Of a stretch of DNA of 64,000 nucleotides, positions 1 through 9,735 are shown piece after piece. The notes under the pieces are model-generated. The model was not told where the DNA came from, did not search any database, and saw only the letters and a program-made list of their open reading frames with translations. Every line of letters starts with the position of its first letter. Within the stretch, counting starts at the first letter, position 1. Position numbers and translations under genes: made by a program. Source of the DNA: Corynebacterium parakroppenstedtii (lineage in GTDB: Bacteria > Actinomycetota > Actinomycetes > Mycobacteriales > Mycobacteriaceae); NCBI RefSeq assembly GCF_019754935.1, contig NZ_JAGSOA010000002.1, positions 310,001 through 374,000 on the forward strand, in the 5' to 3' direction.

Positions 1-1405
1 GCGACTTTTCGTAAATCGGAGTCGTGACATCCGTATGGTTCCACTCTTTCTTGGCCCACGGAATGACGCGCCGGAGCTGGTCGAAGGAGAAAGACCGGGC
101 GTTACCGTAGTACCGCTCTTCAAGAGGAGTGGTACCTCGCTCTAACAATGACTTGCCTCGCACCCCGTCGGGTAGGCGTTGCGCGAGGGTTCGCAGACCC
201 TTCTTGGCGAATGACGGGATCTTCTCGAACGGGGCAAGAGAAAGTGGCTCATGGTAGATGTTGTATCCACCGAAGAGCTCGTCGGCGCCCTCGCCGGAGA
301 GGACAACTTTGACGTGCTTCCTGGCTTCCGCTGCGACGAAATACAGGGGGACGAGGGCAGGGTCTGCTACCGGATCGTCCAAATACCAGATGATGCGGGG
401 GACTGCTTCGGCGAATTCCTCGGGGGAGACCACCTTCACGATGTGCTCGACGCCGATCGCTTCCGCGGATTCCGTGGCAACGTCGACTTCCGAATACCCC
501 TCGCGTTCGAAACCGGTGGTGAAGGTCAGCAAGTTCGGGTTGTGGCGTTTCGCGAGTGCCGCAATGGCCGTCGAGTCGATTCCGCCAGACAGGAAGGATC
601 CGACGGTGACGTCGGCACGCATGTGCTTAGCAACGGAATCCTCGAGGGCATGCTCGATCTTTGAAATCTCGGAATCGATATTTTCCTTGTTCACCGATGT
701 TTCGGGGAAGCGAGGAGTAAACCAGCGATGTACCTCGGGCTTTTCACCGGGCTTCACTGTCGCACAGCAACCGGACTCCAGCCTGCGAATCCCGGTGTGC
801 AGGGACTCAGGCTCGGGCACATACTGCAAGTCCATGTAATGCTCGATCGCCCGCTTATCCACCGACAGATCGATGTCGGCTTTGTCTGCCATGGAGAGCA
901 GGCATTTCTTCTCAGAGGCAAAGAGTGTGCCTCTGTCGGTAGTTGCCCAGTAGAGGGGTTTAATGCCGAACTGGTCCCGAGCCAGGTACATCGTCTTGTC
1001 GACCGAATCCCACACGGCGAAGGCAAACATTCCACGAAGATGGTGAACCACGTCCCGTCCCCAGTGGTGATAGCCGACAACGATTGTTTCGCTGTCCCCG
1101 TCAGTAGCAAAGGTATATCCCTTGTCCTTCAGTTCAGAGCGCAGCTCTTTGTAGTTGTAGATTTCGCCGTTGAAGGTCAGCGCGTACCGGTTGGGCTGGT
1201 CTTCCGGACCCCACTGTAAAGGCTGATGGGAATGTGCGAGGTCAATGATGGACAACCGATTGAATCCGTAGACCACGTTGGCGTCATTCCAGGTGCCATC
1301 CTCATCCGGGCCACGGTGACGCATACAGGTCAGTGATGAACCAGTGGCTTGAACAAAATCCTCCGCATTTCCGCTAGCGGCGATGAGTCCGAGCAAACCG
1401 CACAT
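1..1405 (-). CDS. asnB: Glutamine-dependent asparagine synthetase-type amidotransferase AsnB/LtsA, 3' end missing
   Basis: Class II glutamine amidotransferase fused to an asparagine synthetase ATP-pyrophosphatase domain. The reading frame starts MCGLLGLIAAS, which places the nucleophilic Cys at position 2 once Met is removed, and an AGAAAGG ribosome site lies 9 nt upstream. RHRGPDED follows near residue 30, and the synthetase P-loop SGGIDSTA is encoded near 570-595. About 468 codons are present; the family is usually about 640 residues, so the C-terminus lies outside the window. In Corynebacterium glutamicum the gene beside ctaC is ltsA, whose product amidates meso-diaminopimelate in peptidoglycan. 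By position the same role is likely here, although true asparagine synthesis cannot be excluded. It is divergent from ctaC. Confidence 0.93.
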   Translation of the reverse strand, partial: MCGLLGLIAASGNAEDFVQATGSSLTCMRHRGPDEDGTWNDANVVYGFNRLSIIDLAHSHQPLQWGPEDQPNRYALTFNGEIYNYKELRSELKDKGYTFATDGDSETIVVGYHHWGRDVVHHLRGMFAFAVWDSVDKTMYLARDQFGIKPLYWATTDRGTLFASEKKCLLSMADKADIDLSVDKRAIEHYMDLQYVPEPESLHTGIRRLESGCCATVKPGEKPEVHRWFTPRFPETSVNKENIDSEISKIEHALEDSVAKHMRADVTVGSFLSGGIDSTAIAALAKRHNPNLLTFTTGFEREGYSEVDVATESAEAIGVEHIVKVVSPEEFAEAVPRIIWYLDDPVADPALVPLYFVAAEARKHVKVVLSGEGADELFGGYNIYHEPLSLAPFEKIPSFAKKGLRTLAQRLPDGVRGKSLLERGTTPLEERYYGNARSFSFDQLRRVIPWAKKEWNHTDVTTPIYEKS

Positions 1406-1931
1406 TCAATAAGGCCTTTCTGTTCTATACCTTTTATATATCCGCACAACGCTGAGCAGCCCGATCCGAACAGCCCGTTATGTGACTTCTTCTGGGCAGA
1501 CAGTGTTAGCGACGGAATTCTCCTCGACTCTAGTCGTGTGGAGCGGGAAAGTGCGAGCTGCTTCGGCGACGGCCCTGTATTTGTTCATCCAGTGGACAGA
1601 GGGCTTACCCAATGTAGGGGAATTGTGATGCGAATAACATTTTCCTAACGATGTAACGCACGCGACAGAAAAGCTGTGAGGATGCTGACAATTCTGACAG
1701 GAAAATACCAGCGTAAATCGTTAACGACGATCGGTAGGGAACAAAGCTACGATTCAATGCTTGCCGACGTCGGCCAGTCCCGGGGGTAAAACCGGCAGCT
1801 TTTTCCAGTCTGGTGGGAACTCTTGACGCCCATCCATGATGGTTTATTCCTCTTTATGGATTACCCTAGCTAAAAGAGGAATGAATCCCAGCGTTTTTTC
1901 AACCTGGTGTGGATCAGGAAGGCAAACACAC
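1406..1931. other. Intergenic region between divergent asnB and ctaC
   Basis: No convincing gene here. It should carry both divergent promoters. Visible elements are a perfect 12-bp palindrome GCCGACGTCGGC (1763-1774), an 8-bp palindrome CGTTAACG (1719-1726), a close direct repeat of CTGACA (1685-1690 and 1694-1699), and a -10-like TACGAT (1748-1753) pointing toward ctaC. No -35 element is clear, so these assignments are tentative. Confidence 0.4.
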
Positions 1932-3047
1932 GTGGAACAGCGAAAAATGCGCAATTGGTCGCGCAAGCTAGGACTAGCCGGCGTTTTGGCAGCCGGTGGC
2001 TACTTGCTGTCCGGATGTAGCGTAGCGCCGCCCGATAACGGCTTCTTTAAGCTCCTGCGATTCGGCGTACCCGACGGCATCACCCCTGAAGCCAAGGAAA
2101 TTGGGAACTTCTGGGTGTGGATCTGGGTAGCAGCTTGGATCGTGGGCATCATCATGTGGGGCTTGATGTTCTACTCGTCCTTCGCATTCCGTGCGAAGCG
2201 GAAAGAGAAAAAGGGCGAAAAAGAGTTCCCGCGGCAGACGCAGTACAACATCCCGCTTGAACTTGTTTTGACCACAGTCCCGATCATCATCGTGATGGTC
2301 ATCTTCTTCTTCACTGTGCAGACCGAAGATAAGGTCACAGCGATGGATAAAGACCCGAAGGTTAAGGTCGATGTCACCGCGTTCCAGTGGAACTGGAAAT
2401 TTGGTTATAACGAGGTCGATGGCTCCTTGATGGGTGGAAACACCTACGAGGGTAGAGACGATTCCGCTCAGGCCGCTGCTGATGGCACGAAGAAGATCGA
2501 AAGCAGCAGCCGTGGTGAGGAGGGCGCATCGAACCCGATTCATGGCAATTCAAAGAGCGATCTGTCCTACCTGAACTTTGACAAGATCGAGACCGTGGGA
2601 ACTACTGACGAGGTTCCTGTCTTGGTCTTGCCATCTCAGACAGCCATTCAGTTCGACCTTGCGTCAGCTGACGTAATTCACTCTTTCTGGGTTCCCGAGT
2701 TCTTGTTCAAGCGTGACGCTTTCCCGCACCCCGAAGCGAACAAGTCCAACCGCAAGTTCCAAATCGAGAAGATCGACAAGGAAGGTGCGTTTGTCGGACG
2801 TTGTGCCGAGATGTGCGGTACGTACCACGCCATGATGAACTTCGAGATCCGCGTTGTCAGCCCGGATAAGTTCCGTGACTACATGAACTTCCGTAAAGAC
2901 AACCCGAGCGCGTCGAATGCAGACGCATTGAAGGCGATCGGCGAGCAACCGTACGCAACCTCAACCCACCCGTTCCTGCCCGGGCGTGAGGATACGCGCG
3001 AAGCGAACGACAACTACGTCGACAACAACCAAGCCGAGCAGTCATAG
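1932..3047 (+). CDS. ctaC: Cytochrome c oxidase subunit II (CtaC), lipoprotein with CuA site
   Basis: Subunit II of the aa3-type oxidase; it receives electrons from QcrC in the bc1-aa3 supercomplex and passes them through the CuA centre. I chose the GTG at 1932 over upstream ATGs because AGGAAGG sits 9 nt before it and the N-terminus then looks like a signal peptide: basic start, hydrophobic stretch, then LLSGC with the lipidated Cys at residue 29. Two membrane segments follow (about 60-82 and 108-130). The CuA ligands are Cys291, Cys295, His299 and Met302 in CAEMCGTYHAMM. Length is 371 residues. An acidic insert near residues 160-210 is typical of actinobacterial CtaC. The gene is 18 nt upstream of ctaF and probably cotranscribed with it. 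Confidence 0.96.
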   Translation: MEQRKMRNWSRKLGLAGVLAAGGYLLSGCSVAPPDNGFFKLLRFGVPDGITPEAKEIGNFWVWIWVAAWIVGIIMWGLMFYSSFAFRAKRKEKKGEKEFPRQTQYNIPLELVLTTVPIIIVMVIFFFTVQTEDKVTAMDKDPKVKVDVTAFQWNWKFGYNEVDGSLMGGNTYEGRDDSAQAAADGTKKIESSSRGEEGASNPIHGNSKSDLSYLNFDKIETVGTTDEVPVLVLPSQTAIQFDLASADVIHSFWVPEFLFKRDAFPHPEANKSNRKFQIEKIDKEGAFVGRCAEMCGTYHAMMNFEIRVVSPDKFRDYMNFRKDNPSASNADALKAIGEQPYATSTHPFLPGREDTREANDNYVDNNQAEQS

Positions 3048-3065
3048 AACTAGGAGTACACCGTT

Positions 3066-3497
3066 ATGAAATCCTCATCGCGACTGTTTTACGCGATCAC
3101 AGTCTTTCTTGTGATCATGACTGTGATCTACGTCTTGGCCACTAAGTTCATCAATGATAACGGCTACATCAGCGGTATCGAATGGGCAGGATCGGCCGGA
3201 CTATTGCTCGGTGCCTTGATGACGCTGATGCTCGGCGTGTACCTGCACATCACAGAACGCCACTCGGATGTTCTGCCGATGGACTGGGAGGAAGCAGAGC
3301 AGGTTGATGGCTCCGGAGAATTCGGTTTCTTCAGCCCGAACTCCATCTGGCCCTTCGCCATGACCTGCGGCATCGCAGTGCTCGGCTATGGCGTGGTCTT
3401 CCTGGCCTACTGGATGATCGGCATCGGCGCCGTGATCACCGTCTGGGCAACAGTCAAACTGAACCTGCAGTACGGAACACCAGTGGAAAAGCACTAG
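3066..3497 (+). CDS. ctaF: Cytochrome c oxidase subunit IV (CtaF)
   Basis: Small integral membrane subunit of the actinobacterial aa3 oxidase. It has 143 residues with four hydrophobic segments (about 7-27, 39-60, 97-112 and 114-133) and a polar loop between the second and third pairs. The start ATG has AGGAG 8 nt upstream. It directly follows ctaC, as in other corynebacteria, and is closed by a strong bidirectional terminator shared with trpD. No cofactor residues are expected; subunit IV stabilises the complex. Confidence 0.94.
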   Translation: MKSSSRLFYAITVFLVIMTVIYVLATKFINDNGYISGIEWAGSAGLLLGALMTLMLGVYLHITERHSDVLPMDWEEAEQVDGSGEFGFFSPNSIWPFAMTCGIAVLGYGVVFLAYWMIGIGAVITVWATVKLNLQYGTPVEKH

Positions 3498-3542
3498 TCC
3501 GTACTCAGTGGGGTTAGCGCCCCGCAGCTAATTTCCATCCAC

Positions 3543-3582
3543 AAAAAGCACCCGTGCGTCCTTCCTGGCACGGGTGCTTTTT
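3543..3582. terminator. Bidirectional Rho-independent terminator between ctaF and trpD
   Basis: A perfect 15-bp stem (arms 3543-3557 and 3568-3582) encloses a 10-nt loop. The arms begin with five A and end with five T, so the element can terminate in both directions, which suits the convergent genes. A second short hairpin with 8-bp arms lies at 3599-3619. Confidence 0.9.
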
Positions 3583-3641
3583 GCTGTTTCAGACGGTGCG
3601 GCTAGCCCCGAGCTAGCCGTCGTTGCGTGTGGAGTGCTCTG

Positions 3642-4733
3642 CTAAGGGCGTTTCTCTGAAACGAGGTGCTGGATACGATCCTTAGTTCCCTCATCATGTA
3701 ATGCCGCCTTGGCACGGTCGAGTGCATGACCCATGGCATCGCGGAATGATTCCTTGTCGCCCCCTTGTGCGGAAACTAGTGCCCCAGCAGCGCTGAAAAG
3801 CACGGCGTTTTCTACAGCGCTCATATCGCAAGGGAGCGGGGTTGTCGGCGTATCGGCAACGGGGTCAAGTGAGAACAATTGACGAGCTACACGAGCGTTG
3901 GTGTCCGCGTCGCCACCCCGGATTGCGCTCACCGGGTAGTAGGAGAATCCATAATCGCGAGGATCAAACTCGTAGCGTTCTGCGCCACCGTCGTGTGTGA
4001 CGTACACATCGGTGGGTCCGGAGACGGAAAACTCATCTAATCCGTCTTGCCCGTGAACGACGAGCACCGTGTCACCGCGCCGCGCGAACGCATCTGCCAT
4101 GACGGAGGTCATCTCCGGGAACGCACACCCGATTAGGCCCGCGGTCGGCCGGGCTGGGTTCGTCATGGGGCCGAGAAGGTTAAACAGCGTAGGCACCTTG
4201 ATATCCGAGCGCACCGGTGCCGCATACTTCATTGCTGGGTGGTAGGTGCGCGCAAAAATGAAGGCAAAGTGGTGGTGGCTCAGCATGTGTGTCACGTCGT
4301 TGGGGGAGAGGTCAATCGGGAGGCCGAGAGCTTCCAACATGTCTGCTCCGCCAGACCGCGACGACGCCGCGCGATTTCCGTGCTTGATTACGTCGATACC
4401 CATCGAGGCAATCAGAAGCGACGCCATCGTCGAAACGTTGACCGTGTGGGCTCCATCCCCGCCGGTACCGACAATGTCGACAGCAGGCCCACGATCATCA
4501 TTGGGGGAGGGCGGTAATTTAACCGGCTGGGCAAAGTCCAGCATTGTCGACGCGGCCGCCTCGAGCTCTGTCGGGGTGATTCCCTTCACCCGGATTCCGT
4601 AGATAAAGCTATCGATCTTCGCGGGCGATGCTTCACCGCTCATGATGGAGTGCATCGCGGCTGAGACTTCATCGGGAGGCAGATCGCGCCCGTCGGCTAT
4701 GTGGTTGAGAAGGTCAACCCAATTCGTCGTCAT
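3642..4733 (-). CDS. trpD: Anthranilate phosphoribosyltransferase (TrpD)
   Basis: Transfers phosphoribose from PRPP to anthranilate in tryptophan synthesis. The chosen start gives 363 residues beginning MTTNWVDLLNHIADG, with GGAG 6 nt upstream. The longer frame to 4934 lacks family similarity in its first 67 residues. The PRPP glycine-rich loop VGTGGDGAHTVN lies near residues 86-98 and KHGNRAASSRSGGAD near 115-130, both diagnostic of the family. It stands alone, with no other trp genes nearby, between the two halves of the cytochrome oxidase gene set and facing away from them. The same isolated position occurs in Mycobacterium tuberculosis (Rv2192c). Confidence 0.95.
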   Translation of the reverse strand: MTTNWVDLLNHIADGRDLPPDEVSAAMHSIMSGEASPAKIDSFIYGIRVKGITPTELEAAASTMLDFAQPVKLPPSPNDDRGPAVDIVGTGGDGAHTVNVSTMASLLIASMGIDVIKHGNRAASSRSGGADMLEALGLPIDLSPNDVTHMLSHHHFAFIFARTYHPAMKYAAPVRSDIKVPTLFNLLGPMTNPARPTAGLIGCAFPEMTSVMADAFARRGDTVLVVHGQDGLDEFSVSGPTDVYVTHDGGAERYEFDPRDYGFSYYPVSAIRGGDADTNARVARQLFSLDPVADTPTTPLPCDMSAVENAVLFSAAGALVSAQGGDKESFRDAMGHALDRAKAALHDEGTKDRIQHLVSEKRP

Positions 4734-5047
4734 GTGTGCTCCATGCTCGTGTACTGATATGTTTAATACGTTTTCTATGACGATACCGGAGCGCTGTTTC
4801 TCCGAGGGCGTCGTCTCCAAAGGGGTTATCTCCGACGGTTGTCTCCGTCGGTTTTGGTTGAACTGCATCATGAGACAGGTGTCCGCAAAAGGGGCCGTCG
4901 GTAATAAGCGGGTTAAAGTTCCCGTTACCCCCAATAAGGGTTCCCCCCTAATTTCATCATGGTTCTGAACTGGGATTTTAAGAGTTCCCGATACTTGCCG
5001 AAGTATAAAAGTGACCTTGGAGGGGGCTGTCAGTCATAATTACATGC
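4734..5047. other. Intergenic region between divergent trpD and ctaE
   Basis: No gene recognised. It carries the ctaE-qcrCAB promoter side; the best -10 candidate is TATAAA at 5004-5009. A strong purine-rich GGAGGGGG (5019-5026) lies 21 nt before the ctaE start, farther than a normal ribosome site. Confidence 0.4.
5004..5009 (+). promoter_or_regulatory. Possible -10 element of ctaE-qcrCAB promoter
   Basis: TATAAA about 39 nt before the ctaE start codon, predicting a short leader. No convincing -35 hexamer is seen at the right spacing. Confidence 0.35.
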
Positions 5048-5659
5048 GTGACGAGCGCAGTAGGAAACTCAGGTATGGCAGCACCACAGCGTGTTGCGAC
5101 ACTGAACCGACCCAACATGGTCAGTGTCGGAACTGTTGTGTTCCTGTCTCAGGAATTGATGTTCTTCGCTGGTCTGTTCGCGATGTACTTTGTGTCGCGC
5201 GCAAATTCCGGCGGAGATTGGCCCCCGGCGGATGTCGAATTGAACGTGCCCCTGGCTTTGTTCTTTACGATCATCCTGGTTGCGTCGTCGTTTACGGCGC
5301 AGTGGGGCGTGTTCGCGGCAGAGCGAGGTGATGTTTTCGCCCTTCGCCGCTGGTACGCCCTTTCTGCCGTTATGGGACTCGTGTTCTTGGCTGGTCAGGT
5401 CAACGAATACACGCACCTCGTCCTTGACGGAACAACGATCCAACACAGTGTGTACGGTTCGTGTTTCTACATCACGACCGGCTTCCACGCTGTCCACGTT
5501 TTCGCCGGGATCCTGGCCTTCGGGATCGTGCTCTTGCGTACCTACAAAGCCAAGTTCACTCCCGCCCAGGCGACAGCGTCCATCGTGGTGTCTTACTACT
5601 GGCACTTCGTTGACGTTGTGTGGATTGGGCTGTTCATCACTATCTACTTCATTCAGTAG
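5048..5659 (+). CDS. ctaE: Cytochrome c oxidase subunit III (CtaE)
   Basis: Subunit III of the aa3 oxidase, 203 residues with five membrane segments; actinobacterial CtaE lacks the first two helices of mitochondrial subunit III. The start is GTG. I keep it because the translation [26 protein letters not shown] fits the corynebacterial family N-terminus as I remember it, even though the nearest ribosome-site-like sequence is 21 nt away. Conserved features are the segment [15 protein letters not shown] near residue 34 and the C-terminal [14 protein letters not shown]. It heads the ctaE-qcrC-qcrA-qcrB operon, with 62 nt before qcrC. Confidence 0.95.
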   Translation: MTSAVGNSGMAAPQRVATLNRPNMVSVGTVVFLSQELMFFAGLFAMYFVSRANSGGDWPPADVELNVPLALFFTIILVASSFTAQWGVFAAERGDVFALRRWYALSAVMGLVFLAGQVNEYTHLVLDGTTIQHSVYGSCFYITTGFHAVHVFAGILAFGIVLLRTYKAKFTPAQATASIVVSYYWHFVDVVWIGLFITIYFIQ

Positions 5660-5721
5660 GCCGGGCCTGGCCTTATTGGCCACCACACCGCCCTCACTTT
5701 CCATGACGACATAAAGGGAAA

Positions 5722-6633
5722 ATGATGGTTAACTCCAACAATTCCGGCACGTTGTCGGGCTCCGCGGTGGAGACCGGAACCGACACCGTGCGCCACGCCA
5801 AGAAGGTCCGTGGCCGCCGAAAGTTACGTCGTACTTTTGCTAGTACGGCAGCTTTAGCCCTCGGCCTTACTGGCGCAGGTTTTCTCGCTGATGCCCTAAC
5901 CCCTGACGCTCAGACTGCCAACGCTGATAAAGACCAGGCAGCCCTCGTCTCGCAGGGTAAAGATATTTACGACGTTGCATGTATCACCTGCCACGGCGCC
6001 AATCTCCAGGGCGTCAAAGACCGTGGCCCAGCACTCACCGGTGTTGGTGCAGGCGCTGTGTACTTCCAGGTGCACTCCGGCCGCATGCCGATGACCCGCA
6101 ACGAAGCCCAGGTTGAGCGTAAGAAAGCCCGTTACTCAGAAGAAGAGACGCTGGCTTTGGCAGCTTACGTGCAGTCCCGCGGTGGTGGACCAGACATTGT
6201 CCACGACCAGGACGGGAACATCGCTATGGAATCTCTCCGTGGCGAACACTACGACGGAAACATCAAAGCTGAGGACGTCGCTCGCGGTTCTGATTTGTTC
6301 CGTTTGAACTGTGCATCGTGCCACAACTTCACCGGTAAGGGCGGCGCGCTCTCCGGTGGTAAATACGCACCTGATCTTGATCCTGCCAACGAACAAGAGA
6401 TCTACCAGGCGATGTTGACCGGCCCTCAGAACATGCCGAAGTTCTCCGATCGCCAACTGACCTCAGACCAGAAGAAGGACATCATTGCCTTCATTAAGTC
6501 TCAGCAGGACACCCCGACGCAGGGCGGATACGGTCTGGGCGGTATTGGTCCAGTCACTGAAGGTTTGTTGATGTGGATCGGCGGCGTCACCGTTATGGTC
6601 TGCGCGGCACTATGGATTGGAACGCGGTCATGA
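5722..6633 (+). CDS. qcrC: Diheme cytochrome c subunit of the bc1 complex (QcrC/cytochrome cc1)
   Basis: Membrane-anchored diheme cytochrome c that replaces both cytochrome c1 and soluble cytochrome c in actinobacteria and passes electrons directly to CtaC. It has 303 residues, an N-terminal membrane or signal segment near residues 39-60, two heme-attachment CxxCH motifs (Cys87-Cys90-His91 and Cys197-Cys200-His201), and a C-terminal membrane anchor near 276-298. AAAGGGAAA precedes the start; a second ATG follows immediately at 5725 and could be used. Its stop overlaps the qcrA start by 4 nt (ATGA), so translation is coupled. Confidence 0.96.
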   Translation: MMVNSNNSGTLSGSAVETGTDTVRHAKKVRGRRKLRRTFASTAALALGLTGAGFLADALTPDAQTANADKDQAALVSQGKDIYDVACITCHGANLQGVKDRGPALTGVGAGAVYFQVHSGRMPMTRNEAQVERKKARYSEEETLALAAYVQSRGGGPDIVHDQDGNIAMESLRGEHYDGNIKAEDVARGSDLFRLNCASCHNFTGKGGALSGGKYAPDLDPANEQEIYQAMLTGPQNMPKFSDRQLTSDQKKDIIAFIKSQQDTPTQGGYGLGGIGPVTEGLLMWIGGVTVMVCAALWIGTRS

Positions 6634-7865
6634 GTGACAAGATAACGAAGAAAAATACGTCCGAAGAGCTTGCCGCCATGAGCAATGACGAGCTTGCTCG
6701 CCTCGGCACCGAGCTTGACGACGTTACCGTTGCTTACCGTAAACAGCGTTTCCCGATGGACAACGACCCTGAGGAGAAACGCGCCGCGCGCAGCGTCGGC
6801 TTGTGGTTCGTCCTAGGCGCAATCTTCGCCATTGCTTTTATCGCTGTTTACCTGTTCTGGCCCTGGAAGTACAAGGGGCTAGGGGAGGATGGCCTCTGGC
6901 TCTACTCCCTCTACACTCCGCTGTTCGGAGCGTGCATGGGCTTGGCGATCCTCTGCCTCGGCATCGGAGCGGTCAAGTTCACCAAGAGATTTATCCCCGA
7001 GGAAATTTCCGTTCAGCGTCGTCACGACGGCCCATCGGATGAAGTTGATCAGAAGACCCTCGTGGCTCTGCTCAACGATTCCTGGGAAACGTCCACCCTT
7101 GGCCGCCGCAAGGTACTTAAAGGCATCATGGGAACCGGCGCCGTTGCCGCAGGACTCGCTTTAATCTTCCCCATCGGGGGAATGATTAAAAACCCCTGGA
7201 AGCCCAAGGCTAAAGGCATGGATATCCAGGGAGATGGAACCCTGTGGACGACGGGATGGACCCTGACGGAGAAGGGTAAGAAAGTTTACCTAGGCCGCGA
7301 CACCGGCGTCACAGCTGAAAAGCATGAAGGCGGTTACGAGGCTTCTGGCGAGACGTACGAGACTCGCGGAGTTACCCGTTTGGTGCGGCTTCGCCCTGAG
7401 GATCTGAACGCTGGGGCCATGGAAACGGTCTTCCCCCTCCTTGAGGATGTCGTCAACGATCACGACAAATACGATAAGGACGCCGATGTGTATGAGGCGC
7501 ACATGGAGTCCATCCATGGATCGCGTAACTCGGTTATGCTGATCCGCCTCCGCCACAGTGACGCTAAGCGCGCCATTCAGCGTAAAGGTCAGGAAGATTT
7601 CCACTTCGGCGACTACTACGCCTACTCGAAGATCTGCACGCACATTGGCTGCCCGACATCGTTGTACGAGCAGCAAACCAACCGAATTCTTTGCCCGTGC
7701 CACCAGTCACAGTTTGACGCGTTGCATTACGGCAAACCAGTATTCGGCCCAGCTGCACGTCCTCTTCCGCAACTGCCCATTGCTGTGGATGACGAGGGAT
7801 TCCTTTACGCAAAGGGTAACTTCGTTGAATCCGTCGGCCCGGCCTTCTGGGAGCGTCGTTCATGA
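6630..7865 (+). CDS. qcrA: Rieske iron-sulfur subunit of the bc1 complex (QcrA)
   Basis: Carries the 2Fe-2S cluster that accepts electrons from menaquinol. It has 411 residues, starting at the ATG that overlaps the qcrC stop. The cluster ligands are visible as CTHIGC (Cys336, His338, with Cys341) and CPCHQSQFD (Cys355, Cys357, His358). The N-terminal half holds three hydrophobic segments (about 62-82, 103-124 and 165-190), the three-helix anchor peculiar to actinobacterial QcrA. The stop overlaps the qcrB start (ATGA). Confidence 0.96.
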   Translation: MSDKITKKNTSEELAAMSNDELARLGTELDDVTVAYRKQRFPMDNDPEEKRAARSVGLWFVLGAIFAIAFIAVYLFWPWKYKGLGEDGLWLYSLYTPLFGACMGLAILCLGIGAVKFTKRFIPEEISVQRRHDGPSDEVDQKTLVALLNDSWETSTLGRRKVLKGIMGTGAVAAGLALIFPIGGMIKNPWKPKAKGMDIQGDGTLWTTGWTLTEKGKKVYLGRDTGVTAEKHEGGYEASGETYETRGVTRLVRLRPEDLNAGAMETVFPLLEDVVNDHDKYDKDADVYEAHMESIHGSRNSVMLIRLRHSDAKRAIQRKGQEDFHFGDYYAYSKICTHIGCPTSLYEQQTNRILCPCHQSQFDALHYGKPVFGPAARPLPQLPIAVDDEGFLYAKGNFVESVGPAFWERRS

Positions 7866-9499
7866 CCACTAAGACTTATCCATCGCACATGGCGCAAGCC
7901 GCGCGGAACATGGATGACCGCTACACCATGTCCTCCGGGGTTCGGCGCCAGATCAACAAAGTATTTCCGACCCACTGGTCGTTTATGCTTGGCGAAATTG
8001 CTCTGTACTCTTTCGTCATCCTCCTCCTTTCCGGAACCTACCTGACCCTGTTCTTCGACCCGTCGATGAGCAAGGTCATCTATGACGGTGCCTACGCACC
8101 GCTCAACGGCGTGGAAATGTCCCGTGCCTACGAGACAGCCCTTAACCTCTCCTTCGAGGTCCGCGGTGGTCTGTTCATTCGACAGATCCACCACTGGGCA
8201 GCCTTGATGTTCGCCGTGTCTATTACGGTGCACATGTTCCGTATCTTCTTCACCGGAGCATTCCGTAAGCCACGCGAAGCCAACTGGGTTATTGGTTGTG
8301 TGCTTCTGCTCCTGTCCGTGGCTGAGGGCTTCATGGGCTACTCGCTGCCGGATGACCTGCTATCAGGTGTTGGCCTCCGCATTATGTCGGCCATCATTCT
8401 TGGTTTGCCGATCATCGGTACCTGGCTGCATTGGATGATGTTCAACGGCGACTACCCGGGCGACATCATCATTGACCGTCTGTACATTGCCCACGTGCTC
8501 ATCATCCCGGGCATTTTGCTGGCATTGATTGCTGCGCACCTCGCTTTGGTCTGGTATCAAAAGCACACGCAATTCCCTGGGCCTGGACGGACCGAAAATA
8601 ACGTCGTGGGCGTGCGAATTCTCCCCGTTTTCGCCGTTAAGAGTATCGGCTTCGGCCTTATCACCTTCGGTGTTCTGGCCTTGCTCGGTGGCATTTTCCA
8701 AATCAACGCGATCTGGAACTTGGGTCCATATAATCCGGCACAGGTGTCAGCAGGCTCTCAGCCAGATATTTACATGTTGTGGACAGATGGTGCTGCACGT
8801 GTTATGCCTGCGTGGGAGTTGTACATCGGTCGATACACTATCCCAGCTATCTTCTGGGTAGCGATCATGCTCCTCGTTCTGGTTGTGCTACTGATTACTT
8901 ACCCGTTCATTGAGCAAAAGCTGACTGGCGACGACCTACACCATAACTTGTTGCAGCGGCCCCGCGACGTTCCGGTTCGCACGTCGCTCGGCATGATGGC
9001 CATCAGCTTCTACTTCCTGCTGACCATCTCTGGTATGAACGACCTGATCGCTTACCACTTCCAAATCTCACTAAACGCCATGACGTGGGTTGGACGTATC
9101 GGTCTCGTCATAGTGCCGCCCATCGTGTACTACTGTACGTACCGAATTTGCCTCGGCTTGCAGCGCTCTGACCGTGAGGTTCTGGAGCACGGTGTCGCAA
9201 CAGGAACGATCGAAGTTCTGCCTTCAGGTGGGTTCATTGAAGTTCACCAGCCGCTAGGCCCGGTTGATGAGCACGGTCATGCTGTACCGCTCGAATACGA
9301 AGGTGCTCCGGTTCCGAAGCAGATGAACCAGCTTGGTTACTCGGGCCACCCGGGCCGCGGTACGTTCTTCTCGCCGGATTCGCAGGATATTGCCGATCGT
9401 GCGGATGAGATCGAGCATGAGAATGAGCGCGAGCAGAGAGAGATGCTCGAGGAGCTGCAGGCGCGTAACCGCGAGCAGTATAAAGACGACGATAAGTAA
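7862..9499 (+). CDS. qcrB: Cytochrome b subunit of the bc1 complex (QcrB)
   Basis: Membrane subunit with two b hemes and the quinol sites. It has 545 residues. The likely heme ligand pairs are His110/His124 in the segment around [17 protein letters not shown] and His211/His226 in the segment around [17 protein letters not shown]. The second pair is spaced by 15 rather than 14 residues, as in b6-type proteins. A hydrophilic C-terminal tail from about residue 430 onward, acidic and Arg/Glu-rich at the end, is typical of actinobacterial QcrB. Last gene of the operon; a very long perfect hairpin follows. Confidence 0.96.
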   Translation: MTTKTYPSHMAQAARNMDDRYTMSSGVRRQINKVFPTHWSFMLGEIALYSFVILLLSGTYLTLFFDPSMSKVIYDGAYAPLNGVEMSRAYETALNLSFEVRGGLFIRQIHHWAALMFAVSITVHMFRIFFTGAFRKPREANWVIGCVLLLLSVAEGFMGYSLPDDLLSGVGLRIMSAIILGLPIIGTWLHWMMFNGDYPGDIIIDRLYIAHVLIIPGILLALIAAHLALVWYQKHTQFPGPGRTENNVVGVRILPVFAVKSIGFGLITFGVLALLGGIFQINAIWNLGPYNPAQVSAGSQPDIYMLWTDGAARVMPAWELYIGRYTIPAIFWVAIMLLVLVVLLITYPFIEQKLTGDDLHHNLLQRPRDVPVRTSLGMMAISFYFLLTISGMNDLIAYHFQISLNAMTWVGRIGLVIVPPIVYYCTYRICLGLQRSDREVLEHGVATGTIEVLPSGGFIEVHQPLGPVDEHGHAVPLEYEGAPVPKQMNQLGYSGHPGRGTFFSPDSQDIADRADEIEHENEREQREMLEELQARNREQYKDDDK

Positions 9500-9581
9500 C
9501 AACCTGGACATTCCACGGAGTGGGTACGCCGAGCAGGGAGTCTCGGCCCCGCGCCGTGGTATGCAAAGGTGATTTCACGCG

Positions 9582-9631
9582 CACGTCACTAGCCCCGCTT
9601 CCCTTAACAGGGAAGCGGGGCTAGTGACGTG
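9582..9631. terminator. Perfect 22-bp hairpin downstream of qcrB
   Basis: Arms 9582-9603 and 9610-9631 are exact reverse complements around a 6-nt TTAACA loop. It lies between the convergent qcrB and the exonuclease gene and could stop transcripts from both sides. There is no T-tract on either side, so it is not a textbook terminator; it may instead protect 3' ends or act as a processing site. Confidence 0.7.
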
Positions 9632-9735
9632 TCTCCGGAAGGCTTAGGCTTTGGGGTGTTTCCCACACACGCCTTTTAAACCCGCGCTGCTTGCGGTCAC
9701 GCTGTGGGGCACACCTTTCTGGTACGCCTATTTCA

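Noticed and set aside
1349..1648. 99-codon open frame overlapping the asnB start
   Set aside because: It overlaps the start of asnB on the opposite strand, and has no ribosome site or similarity; the region should be promoter.
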